Origin: Candidatus Aminicenantes bacterium UBA876
GTDB taxonomy: Bacteria > Acidobacteriota > Aminicenantia > UBA2199
Length of the DNA: 16,648 nucleotides
Assembly (NCBI GenBank): GCA_002294665.1
Contig: DBFQ01000104.1
Coordinates: 12,037 to 28,684, forward strand
Reading direction: 5' to 3'
Shown one piece after another: positions 1-6,401 of the stretch (position 1 is the first letter of the stretch; each line of letters opens with the position of its first letter). The position numbers and the translations under genes are program-made. The notes beneath the pieces are model-generated. The model was not told where the DNA came from. It did no database searches and saw only the letters and a program-made list of their open reading frames with translations.

Positions 1-2357
1 TCGGTTTTCAGCGGCTGGTAGCGCTTGATATCCCGGCCGAACATAAAAGGTTTAATGACGGCGTCACTTTGCGGGTCCGCTTCGATCAGCTTCTGCCGGG
101 TATCCGCATCGATAACGAACGCCTCGTTCAACCCGGTCAGAATGCCTCTATATATTTTTCCGTCCACATATTCGCCTAAAGGCACGCCCTGGTTGCGCAA
201 CTTGTCCAGAAGCGCCTGCGATGCGGGTTCAACCAGTGCCCAGCCGTTATCGTTCAGGGCGCTGACCGGAACGTCAAACGCATTATTCTTTACATACTCT
301 TCAAGATCCACAAAATCCAGGGTATCGACGGATACGGCACGAAAATCGGCCCCGGCAGACTGGTTGCGCGCAACCAGCACGCAGGGATAAGTGGTGGCCT
401 GCTTGAACACGGGCAGGTCGCCGAAATCCACGATCTGCACGATTTGCCGCTTTTTCAACCAACCCCGCAAGGGGCTGCCGTAATTGGCGCGCAGCCACTT
501 GTTGGCCACAATATAGCTGAAATAACCGCCGGGTTTCAGCAGGGATATCCCTTTTTCAATAAAGTAGGCATACAGATCGGCGATGCCGTGATACACCTTG
601 TATTTTTCCTGGAAATAGGATTTGTACTCACCCAATCCCTCCTGCCGCACATAGGGCGGATTGCCGATGACGGCGTCAAAGCCGCCGGCTTGCATGATCC
701 CGGCAAACTCCTTTTGCCAATCAAAAGCGTTAATGCGGAATGCCTCCTCTTCGTTGAACAGGTTTGCCTGGCGATGGCGGTAGAAATCCGGCCCGATCAG
801 GGAGTTGCCGCACTTGATGTTGTCTGAAAGATCCGGCAAGACCCGTTCCCGGAACAAATCCATCTGCTTGCCGATGCTCTGCTCGTTTTCACCCTCCAGC
901 ACTTTCAGCAGCAACGACAGCTTGGTCACCTCAACCGCCTGAGGGTCGATGTCCACACCGAAAATGTTGTTCAGCAGAATGCGCTTGCGCTCATCCGTGG
1001 TCAGGCGCCATTCACCCCCCTGTGACTGGTACAGCCGCGGACTTTTCCCCGTCGCCCAGTTTTCCGGACCATCCTCAACGTATTGATCGCGGTGCCAGTC
1101 GAGCAGAAACTGGTAGGCCCCGATCAGAAAGGAACCGGACCCACAGGCCGGATCCAGGATACGCAAATGACTGACCCCTCCCCGGGGACCGGGTTTCTTT
1201 TCCGCAACCAATCTCCCCACGGTATTTTTGACGATGTAATCCACAATATAAGTCGGGGTGTAATAGACACCTCCCGCTTTGCGCACTTCGGGCTTGTCTT
1301 CAACCCTGGCCTGATGGCCGGCGGTCAGGCGGATCACCTTGCCCAGAAACTTTTCGTATACTCGGCCCAGGATGTCGGCGGGCAGCACGGAAAACTCATA
1401 AGGGCTTTCCGGATAGTAGAGGTTCTTGAAAATACCCTTCAAAGGCTTGTCGTCGACCTTCAGGGTCGGCGTCAAGTCATCGCAATACTCTCTTCCCTTC
1501 TCCAGTTTGAAATAAAACAGCCCGGAGTTGTATTTTTCATCGGCCCGGTCAAACAACTTGAACAAGCGGTCATAGACATTTCCGCCCTCCCGCAACGCCA
1601 TTAATTCACCGTATTTTTCCATGCCGCGGTCCTCGCAGATACGCAGAAACACGATGCGATCAATGGTGCGCTGAACGGCAAAATTCAGTTCACGCTGGGA
1701 AAGTGATGGATTGCGCAGTGCGATATTGCGGGCCAGCATGTCCCGCCATCTCTCTATTTCCTGAAGGAAAGCGGCATCCACTTCGGTTGTCCCCTTCTTT
1801 GCGCTGGCGGATGCCACGAAGCGGTCAAAAGAACCCTTCAGCACCGCTTCGCGAGAAAAAATCGCGGCTATCTCATCCCAGCGTTGGAGGTAATCCCTGA
1901 AGGTGAGATACAAAATCCGCGAGTGGGACACTTTGTCGGATTTTTCCGGGCGGACACGGCAGTCGTAAACCGCGAATTCCTCGAAATCGGTCAGAATGCT
2001 CAACGGCAGTTTGGCGCTCCAGGCGTAGCGACGCAGTTGAAAGGCCGGGTGGATATCCCCGCTGATGTCGACCGACGGTTTTTTGGCTTCAAGAAAAAAC
2101 ATGCGCTTCCCGCCGATGCGGAAACAATAGTCCGGCGCCTTGGTCACACCGCCCACCTTGATGGCGTCCTCGTGAATCACATCCTTGTAAGATTCCGCGT
2201 AACCCCGGCGGTTGGCCACATCCCAGCCCAGAGCCTCAAAGAAAGGGTCGATGAACTCGCGTCGCACCTGGGTCTCTTTGTAGGAAACCCGTTTATAGGC
2301 ATCCAGGTTGTCTGCAAAGGTTTCAACCAGTTTCTTGATCCCATCCGGTGAATTCAT
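1..2357 (-). CDS. Type IIG (Eco57I-like) restriction-modification protein, C-terminus cut by window edge
   Basis: The reading frame is open from an ATG at 2357 to the left edge (785 codons); AGGAG lies 5 nt before the ATG. Residues 76-92 carry a PD-(X)13-E-A-K nuclease motif (D76, E90, K92), as in type I HsdR N-terminal nuclease domains. An adenine methyltransferase follows: YYTP motif X near 365, motif I DPACGSGSF from D402, a VDIDP motif II near 470, and motif IV NPPY at 566-569. After it comes a target-recognition-like region with FMFGRDIKRY near the cut end. This order (nuclease, class gamma N6-adenine methylase, specificity domain) is that of single-chain type IIG enzymes, usually about 1,000-1,200 residues, so roughly a quarter to a third is missing. 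It would methylate its DNA target and cut unmethylated foreign DNA. No separate endonuclease or specificity gene is visible. The target sequence cannot be inferred. Confidence 0.92.
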   Translation of the reverse strand, partial: MNSPDGIKKLVETFADNLDAYKRVSYKETQVRREFIDPFFEALGWDVANRRGYAESYKDVIHEDAIKVGGVTKAPDYCFRIGGKRMFFLEAKKPSVDISGDIHPAFQLRRYAWSAKLPLSILTDFEEFAVYDCRVRPEKSDKVSHSRILYLTFRDYLQRWDEIAAIFSREAVLKGSFDRFVASASAKKGTTEVDAAFLQEIERWRDMLARNIALRNPSLSQRELNFAVQRTIDRIVFLRICEDRGMEKYGELMALREGGNVYDRLFKLFDRADEKYNSGLFYFKLEKGREYCDDLTPTLKVDDKPLKGIFKNLYYPESPYEFSVLPADILGRVYEKFLGKVIRLTAGHQARVEDKPEVRKAGGVYYTPTYIVDYIVKNTVGRLVAEKKPGPRGGVSHLRILDPACGSGSFLIGAYQFLLDWHRDQYVEDGPENWATGKSPRLYQSQGGEWRLTTDERKRILLNNIFGVDIDPQAVEVTKLSLLLKVLEGENEQSIGKQMDLFRERVLPDLSDNIKCGNSLIGPDFYRHRQANLFNEEEAFRINAFDWQKEFAGIMQAGGFDAVIGNPPYVRQEGLGEYKSYFQEKYKVYHGIADLYAYFIEKGISLLKPGGYFSYIVANKWLRANYGSPLRGWLKKRQIVQIVDFGDLPVFKQATTYPCVLVARNQSAGADFRAVSVDTLDFVDLEEYVKNNAFDVPVSALNDNGWALVEPASQALLDKLRNQGVPLGEYVDGKIYRGILTGLNEAFVIDADTRQKLIEADPQSDAVIKPFMFGRDIKRYQPLKT

Positions 2358-2390
2358 TTCCTCTCCTCAAGCAATCAAGCCCCGAGCCCT

Positions 2391-2406
2391 GCCTGGAAGT
2401 CCAGGC
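2391..2406. promoter_or_regulatory. Perfect palindrome in the leader of the restriction-modification gene
   Basis: GCCTGGA-AG-TCCAGGC, seven-base arms around a two-base centre, 34 bp before the start codon and downstream of the predicted transcription start. It could be an RNA hairpin near the ribosome site or a protein operator. Autoregulation is common for restriction-modification genes, but no controller protein gene is seen here. Confidence 0.5.
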
Positions 2407-2448
2407 GCAAAACAATTGAACAGCCACAACCGTTCACTGCTTGAAAAC

Positions 2449-2478
2449 ATTATAGGCAACACGGCAATCACATGCCAA
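2449..2478 (-). promoter_or_regulatory. Sigma-70 type promoter of the restriction-modification gene
   Basis: Read on the minus strand: TTGGCA (2478-2473), 18-nt spacer, TATAAT (2454-2449). The -10 is perfect and the -35 matches five of six bases. It predicts a leader of about 85 nt. An inverted repeat GGCA-N6-TGCC (2463-2476) overlaps the -35 and spacer and could be an operator. Confidence 0.65.
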
Positions 2479-2655
2479 TAAAAACAAAGGAAAAACCGGA
2501 GCAGACTTCTTTATGATAAAAAAACCGTGAAGAACTTTTCCTGACTACTATTCCGCCCCCAACGCCCTTAACTTCTTTTTCTCGACTTCTACGTTCTACA
2601 TGGCGGTTCACGAACCACCCCTTCATCTGTCACCTTTTTTACTTCTTCCCTCTAC

Positions 2656-2687
2656 AACTCTTCAACTTTTCAACTCTTCAACTTTAC
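2656..2687. repeat. Four tandem octamers AACTYTTC
   Basis: Consecutive units AACTCTTC, AACTTTTC, AACTCTTC, AACTTTAC at 2656, 2664, 2672 and 2680. Equivalently, a 15-bp unit starting CAACTCTTC occurs at 2655-2669 and 2671-2685. On the minus strand it reads as GAAGAGTT-type units. Confidence 0.85.
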
Positions 2688-2718
2688 AAGTGGCGAAGGG
2701 CGGACAAAATAGAAATTT

Positions 2719-2742
2719 CCGTGTGTTCTGTGTGTTCCGTGG
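2719..2742. repeat. Tandem 9-mer CYGTGTGTT
   Basis: CCGTGTGTT then CTGTGTGTT, followed by the partial copy CCGTGG. It sits about 30 bp from the octamer array and beside a third degenerate stretch rich in GATTTTGAA-like words (about 2765-2830). Confidence 0.75.
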
Positions 2743-2851
2743 TTGCATCCATATTGCTTTTGTTTTGAATTTTGAACATCTGGATTTTGATATCGTTTCA
2801 GATTTCGGATTTCATGCTCTGAATTTCAAGGAAGTTGACAGGAGGCAACCC

Positions 2852-3580
2852 TTACTCGCGCCGGGAAGTGAAATCGCCCAGCACAAAGGCGTCGCCCACA
2901 TCGTTGTACAAAAAGCCGATCAGGTTTCCGTCACCATTCATGGTGGCCGTAAACAAAAGATGTTTGGCCGCACCCGATTGCTGATCCAGGTAATAATGAC
3001 AGGGGAAACGGATGTTCAAACCATCAAACACGTAGTCCTGCTTACGCTGGTTGTTCAGCCAGACCTCTCCTGCCGCCGTGAACGTGAAATTCCACTCTTG
3101 CGGCAGGTTGCCACGATATGCTTCGCTGCCGGCATGGAAGTTCACGCTGAAATTCCAGTTTCCCCCCACATCGTACAGCTCGAGTGCCGGAATCCGCACC
3201 GCCTCCACGACACCGACCCGGCGGCCGTCATCCTGCAACACGCCGGTCATTCTGCCGGCCGAATGCATGTTGCAGAGGAACTGGAACTGGTGGATGGTGG
3301 AACGGTATTTGTCCTCATAGGCAAACCCGAAACGGATCAGGCCTTCATCCACCTGATACGTCCCACTGGGCCTGTCAAACAGGTCCAACCCGCCGCCGGC
3401 ATGCAAGGTGAGCAGAAAAACCCAGGGCAGGTTCAAACCACTGGATGGATCGTACGAGATCACGGCTCGCCAGACTCCCGCAACCTCCTCGAATGCGTTC
3501 CCAGTATCCACCTGCTTGCACCCCCACACTCCCCCAAGTAAAGCCATCACAACTACAAGCGTCATGATTCTTTTTTTCAT
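2852..3580 (-). CDS. Lipoprotein with internally duplicated beta-rich domain, function unknown
   Basis: 242 residues starting at ATG 3580. The start was chosen because it begins a signal peptide (MKKR then a hydrophobic stretch) ending in Cys21, a plausible though imperfect lipobox (VWGC). The frame stays open upstream to 3676, but that adds a hydrophilic extension ahead of the signal. The mature part holds two similar halves, about 33-118 and 138-227. W37/W142, W53/W163, Y75/Y183, the IRF triplets ending at F84/F192, F101-x-x-x-M105/F210-x-x-x-M214, G109-x-x-x-G113/G218-x-x-x-G222 and D118/D227 align in order. Each half looks like a lipocalin-like or other small beta-barrel unit, probably facing the periplasm. 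I do not recognise a named family. It is transcribed divergently from the secreted protein at 3733. Confidence 0.8.
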   Translation of the reverse strand: MKKRIMTLVVVMALLGGVWGCKQVDTGNAFEEVAGVWRAVISYDPSSGLNLPWVFLLTLHAGGGLDLFDRPSGTYQVDEGLIRFGFAYEDKYRSTIHQFQFLCNMHSAGRMTGVLQDDGRRVGVVEAVRIPALELYDVGGNWNFSVNFHAGSEAYRGNLPQEWNFTFTAAGEVWLNNQRKQDYVFDGLNIRFPCHYYLDQQSGAAKHLLFTATMNGDGNLIGFLYNDVGDAFVLGDFTSRRE

Positions 3581-3586
3581 ATCCAA

Positions 3587-3615
3587 AGCATAATCCCGGC
3601 AGTCATTACAGTCAA
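3587..3615 (-). promoter_or_regulatory. Promoter of the duplicated-domain lipoprotein, possibly leaderless
   Basis: Minus strand: TTGACT (3615-3610), 17-nt spacer, TATGCT (3592-3587). The -10 ends only 6 nt before the ATG at 3580, so transcription would begin at or next to the start codon. Confidence 0.5.
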
Positions 3616-3669
3616 GAATATCCCTGGAGTGCCCTCGCTTCTCGCCCCGATTCTGTTTATTATTTCTAA

Positions 3670-3698
3670 TTGACATTGGATGGGGGCTTTTCTATAGT
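3670..3698 (+). promoter_or_regulatory. Sigma-70 promoter of the secreted protein gene
   Basis: TTGACA (3670-3675), 17-nt spacer, TATAGT (3693-3698): consensus -35 and five of six at -10. Predicted transcription start is near 3705, giving a leader of about 28 nt. This rules out translation from upstream in-frame codons. Confidence 0.75.
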
Positions 3699-3732
3699 TT
3701 GTCGGGCGATACCGATTTCGGGGAGGTGCAGG

Positions 3733-4878
3733 TTGAAATCCTCTAAAATGTTGATGATCCTGCTTTTCTGTATCCTGGTTCCGCTGAATGTTTCGATTCC
3801 GGCCCAACAGGATCCGCCGCGAGCGGATTGCTGCTGGCAGATCTGGGCCGCGGGATGCAACCTGGGCTGGGCCACATCACTGATGTACTACACCCAGGTA
3901 CGGCAAGCCTGGATGAGTGGTCCGGACGATGCCATTGTCCAATTCATCAATACCGCCGGAGATCATATCCTTACCGCCAACCAGGTGTGTTCGCGCCTGA
4001 ATCCGGCCTGGCCGGGAGCCCCCTCCATGCGCAACAACCTTTACACCTGGTCGGCCAATTTCAGGCGCTGGCCCCACAGTCAGCACCGCCAGCAGTTGGC
4101 CGGATCTTTGCGCTCCACATACGGGAGTTTTGCCAGCCCGCTGATGACCATTGTGTTTCAATACCAGCGACAGTTCTACCAAACCTGCGCCGAGAAATAC
4201 TACAAGATGGGCTGGCTGCTCAGTTATGCCCAACAGACGCTGAAGATCGCCAATGAACAACTCCGGAACGGCTATTCGGGCTGGGGAGTCACGGTCGCGG
4301 ATGCACGCCAGCATTTAAGTTACTTTATCGGCATTCTCAACGAATATTTCCAGCTGCGCCCCCTCACCGGGCGCTGTGTGCGCATAGACGATTTCGATCC
4401 CATCAATCGCATGAACCGGCTGCTCCAGGTGGGCGTCAATCCGGTCAACCTGGGTTACATGATCAACGAAGTCGACAACCTGCACGCCCAGTTGCAACAG
4501 CGCCTGCCCCTGGACTGCGTTCCCGGTGGTCAGGGAGACCAGAATCGTACCGATACAGGCCTGAGCGACGTCACGGTCAACCACTACATGATCACGGTAT
4601 CTGTATGGGATCACAGCTCGATCGACGGTGACCGGGTGGATGTCTATTTGAATGGACGGGTGGTGCGCCAGAACATATCGTTGCAAAGAGCGAAAACCAC
4701 TTTCCAACTGCAGATCAACCGGGGCACGAATACGCTGGAAATCAGGGCGTTGAACGAAGGCAGTTCCAGTCCGAATACAGCCTCCATGGAGATCAGCCAC
4801 GTTGTCCAGGGTCAGCAGAATCAGAAGTGGAATTTGAGAACCGGCCAGACCGGACGCCTGAGAATCACGCTGCAATAG
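3733..4878 (+). CDS. Secreted cysteine-containing protein with C-terminal beta-sandwich-like domain, function unknown
   Basis: 381 residues from a TTG codon at 3733, preceded by GGGGAGG at 3720-3726 (6-nt gap) and by a near-consensus promoter; ATG 3748 is the alternative. A signal peptide (KSSK then a hydrophobic run, ending near IPAQQ) directs export. The mature N-terminal part (about 27-275) is largely helical, rich in aromatic and Gln residues, and carries seven cysteines, among them a CC pair and a GC within the first 15 residues after the signal, so disulfides are likely. The last 103 residues (about 279-381) look like a beta domain with VWDHSSIDGDRVDVYLNG. Similar D-G-D-x-V...LNG modules occur at the ends of secreted proteins in other bacteria, as far as I recall. 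No catalytic motif was recognised. Confidence 0.8.
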   Translation: MKSSKMLMILLFCILVPLNVSIPAQQDPPRADCCWQIWAAGCNLGWATSLMYYTQVRQAWMSGPDDAIVQFINTAGDHILTANQVCSRLNPAWPGAPSMRNNLYTWSANFRRWPHSQHRQQLAGSLRSTYGSFASPLMTIVFQYQRQFYQTCAEKYYKMGWLLSYAQQTLKIANEQLRNGYSGWGVTVADARQHLSYFIGILNEYFQLRPLTGRCVRIDDFDPINRMNRLLQVGVNPVNLGYMINEVDNLHAQLQQRLPLDCVPGGQGDQNRTDTGLSDVTVNHYMITVSVWDHSSIDGDRVDVYLNGRVVRQNISLQRAKTTFQLQINRGTNTLEIRALNEGSSSPNTASMEISHVVQGQQNQKWNLRTGQTGRLRITLQ

Positions 4879-4883
4879 TGGCC

Positions 4884-4926
4884 GCAGGTAATAGGTTATT
4901 TTTCCACTACCTGCAGAAATTTTTTT
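4884..4926 (+). terminator. Possible intrinsic terminator of the secreted protein gene
   Basis: GCAGGTA (4884-4890) pairs with TACCTGC (4908-4914); a run of seven T follows at 4920-4926 after five bases. It starts 6 nt after the TAG stop. The 17-base loop and the gap before the T run make it weaker than a classical terminator. It overlaps the end of the convergent ankyrin gene. Confidence 0.45.
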
Positions 4927-6269
4927 GAGCCCAGTTCTTGTGCCACCTGCCTGGGGGTTCTGTCTGCCACGGTTTTTTTGTCAAGATCCGCTCCATTACG
5001 CAGGCAAACGGCGGCCAGTTCGGCGTTATCGTTAAACGCCGCCTGGTGCAGCAGGGTATGGCCCTCAAGGTCCGGGCTGTTGATATCGGCCCCCTTCTGG
5101 ACCAGCAACGCGATGAGTACTTCTCCCCAGGCCGGGGAGATCTTTTCCGTAAACAGGATTCCCGCCAGCCTGAGCGGGGTTTCACCACGGCTGGTGCGGG
5201 CGTTTACGCCGGCACCCGCCCGGATGAGCCGCTCTACCAGGCCGGCATTGGATTCACGGGTGGCGGCATAATGCAGGGCGGTCCAGCCGTCCTGATCCGC
5301 CCGCCCGGCCTCGGCGCCGGCATCCAAGAGCAATTGAGCCGTTTCCGCGTCAGCGGCCTGCATCAACGCGGTGATCCCGGAAGGGTCCACCGCGGCATTC
5401 GGGTCGATTCCGGTTCTGAGCAGTTCCTCTAACTGCTCTTTGTCGCCGAAAGCGGCGGCTTGCGACATGCGCATGATTTTCTGGGGCATTGGCTCAGCAA
5501 AAAACGCTTCATCATCGCCAGGGGTTTTGCCTTTCTTTTCTGCGGCCTGTGCAGATAATTCCAGCAACGAGCCGCGAGCCTGCTGCTTTTCCCGCTCCAG
5601 GAGTGCGGCAACAACTGATCCGGGCCTGGCCAACGTAAACGCCGAGGCGGTATCCTTGTTTGTCAAATGGGGGTCGGCCCCGTGTGCCAGAAGCAATTTC
5701 ACCAGGTCCGGGTCGTCACCCCTGACGGCGGCCATCAAAGGTGTTTCACCGGTTTCATCAAAAAGGTTCACGTTAGCGTTTTTCCGGAGCAACAGGCGGG
5801 CGGTTTTCAGCATCCCCTGCTTTTTTTCCCGCTTGCCCGCATACAGGCAGGCCAATCGTCCCAAAGCGGTCATTCCGGAAAATTCATGGGCCGGGTCCGC
5901 GCCCAGGTCGATCAGGGTTGCGGCCACTTCATCAAAACTCTGATTGTCGATGGCAACCACCAGGGCTTCACTGAGCGATTCTCTGTTTTCCTTCAGGCCG
6001 AATTGATCGACAAAATAGAGCAACAGGTCCGATGATCCGAAACGCGCCGTCAACTGCAGATAGTAAGCGGAACTGAACAGGACCTTCCGGCGCAACTCGT
6101 CTCCACCCAGAGACAGGATTTCAACCACCTTGTCCCGGTTGCCGGCACGGATCGCCTCTTGGAAGTTCTTTTCCTGATCAACCGACAGTCCCGAAGCGCA
6201 TACAACCGTTTTCATCAGGATAAAAACAAGTGCCAGACACTGAATGCAAAACGATCCGGAATGCTTCAT
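4896..6269 (-). CDS. Secreted ankyrin-repeat protein
   Basis: 457 residues. Of two adjacent ATGs (6272 and 6269) the second is better spaced from GGGAGGG at 6280-6274. An N-terminal hydrophobic segment (SFCIQCLALVFILMKTVVCA) looks like a signal peptide, so export to the periplasm is likely. The rest is made of ankyrin repeats in two blocks. A degenerate N-terminal block ends in canonical units (GETPLMAAVRGDDPDLVKLL, then GADPHLTN). A charged linker rich in Lys, Glu and Ala follows, then a second block with at least five units (ITALMQAA, WTALHYAA, ETPLRLAG, HTLLHQAA, RTPRQVAQ). Ankyrin repeats bind protein partners; the partner is unknown. It is transcribed alone, convergent with the secreted protein gene. 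Confidence 0.88.
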   Translation of the reverse strand: MKHSGSFCIQCLALVFILMKTVVCASGLSVDQEKNFQEAIRAGNRDKVVEILSLGGDELRRKVLFSSAYYLQLTARFGSSDLLLYFVDQFGLKENRESLSEALVVAIDNQSFDEVAATLIDLGADPAHEFSGMTALGRLACLYAGKREKKQGMLKTARLLLRKNANVNLFDETGETPLMAAVRGDDPDLVKLLLAHGADPHLTNKDTASAFTLARPGSVVAALLEREKQQARGSLLELSAQAAEKKGKTPGDDEAFFAEPMPQKIMRMSQAAAFGDKEQLEELLRTGIDPNAAVDPSGITALMQAADAETAQLLLDAGAEAGRADQDGWTALHYAATRESNAGLVERLIRAGAGVNARTSRGETPLRLAGILFTEKISPAWGEVLIALLVQKGADINSPDLEGHTLLHQAAFNDNAELAAVCLRNGADLDKKTVADRTPRQVAQELGSKKFLQVVEK

Positions 6270-6322
6270 CATTCCCTCCCTTCCAGCCTGAAAAAGTCGC
6301 TGCAACCTTTCACCACGCGTTG

Positions 6323-6351
6323 ATGGTATTCCCGCGAAAAGAAAGAATCAA
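6323..6351 (-). promoter_or_regulatory. Candidate promoter of the ankyrin gene
   Basis: Minus strand TTGATT (6351-6346), 17-nt spacer, TACCAT (6328-6323); each box matches four of six consensus bases. Position is right for the start at 6269, but the match is modest. Confidence 0.35.
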
Positions 6352-6401
6352 GCGGCTGAAAAAACATCGGGCCCCACCCCTGATTGTTCAACAGAATAAC
6401 C

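Larger units (their letters stand above)
2358..2851. other. AT-rich non-coding spacer with mosaic of short repeats
   Basis: No credible gene lies in this 494-bp stretch. The left end (2358-2480) holds the leader and promoter of the restriction-modification gene. The rest is unlike the flanking coding DNA: strand-asymmetric, T/C-rich on the plus strand, and composed of short degenerate repeats (annotated separately). A near-palindrome at 2602-2619, GGCGGTTC-AC-GAACCACC, would fold as a small hairpin on a minus-strand transcript with one G-U pair. The style resembles the composite intergenic repeats of some environmental bacterial genomes, but no known family can be assigned by eye. Confidence 0.6.

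Noticed and set aside
2602..2619. Hairpin as terminator of the lipoprotein gene
   Set aside because: It lies more than 230 nt after the stop and has no T tract.
2655..2742. CRISPR array
   Set aside because: The tandem repeats are 8-9 bp with no spacers and no cas genes are present.
2600..3541. Plus-strand open frame of 313 codons across the repeat spacer and lipoprotein gene
   Set aside because: The minus strand here has a promoter, a lipoprotein signal and an internal domain duplication. The plus frame starts in low-complexity repeats.
3581..3676. Longer N-terminus for the lipoprotein
   Set aside because: It would place 32 hydrophilic residues before a normal signal peptide and overlap the divergent promoter region.
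3670..3732. Upstream TTG start for the secreted protein gene
   Set aside because: That TTG is the first half of the TTGACA -35 box, and the sequence to 3732 is promoter and leader. The ribosome site points to 3733.
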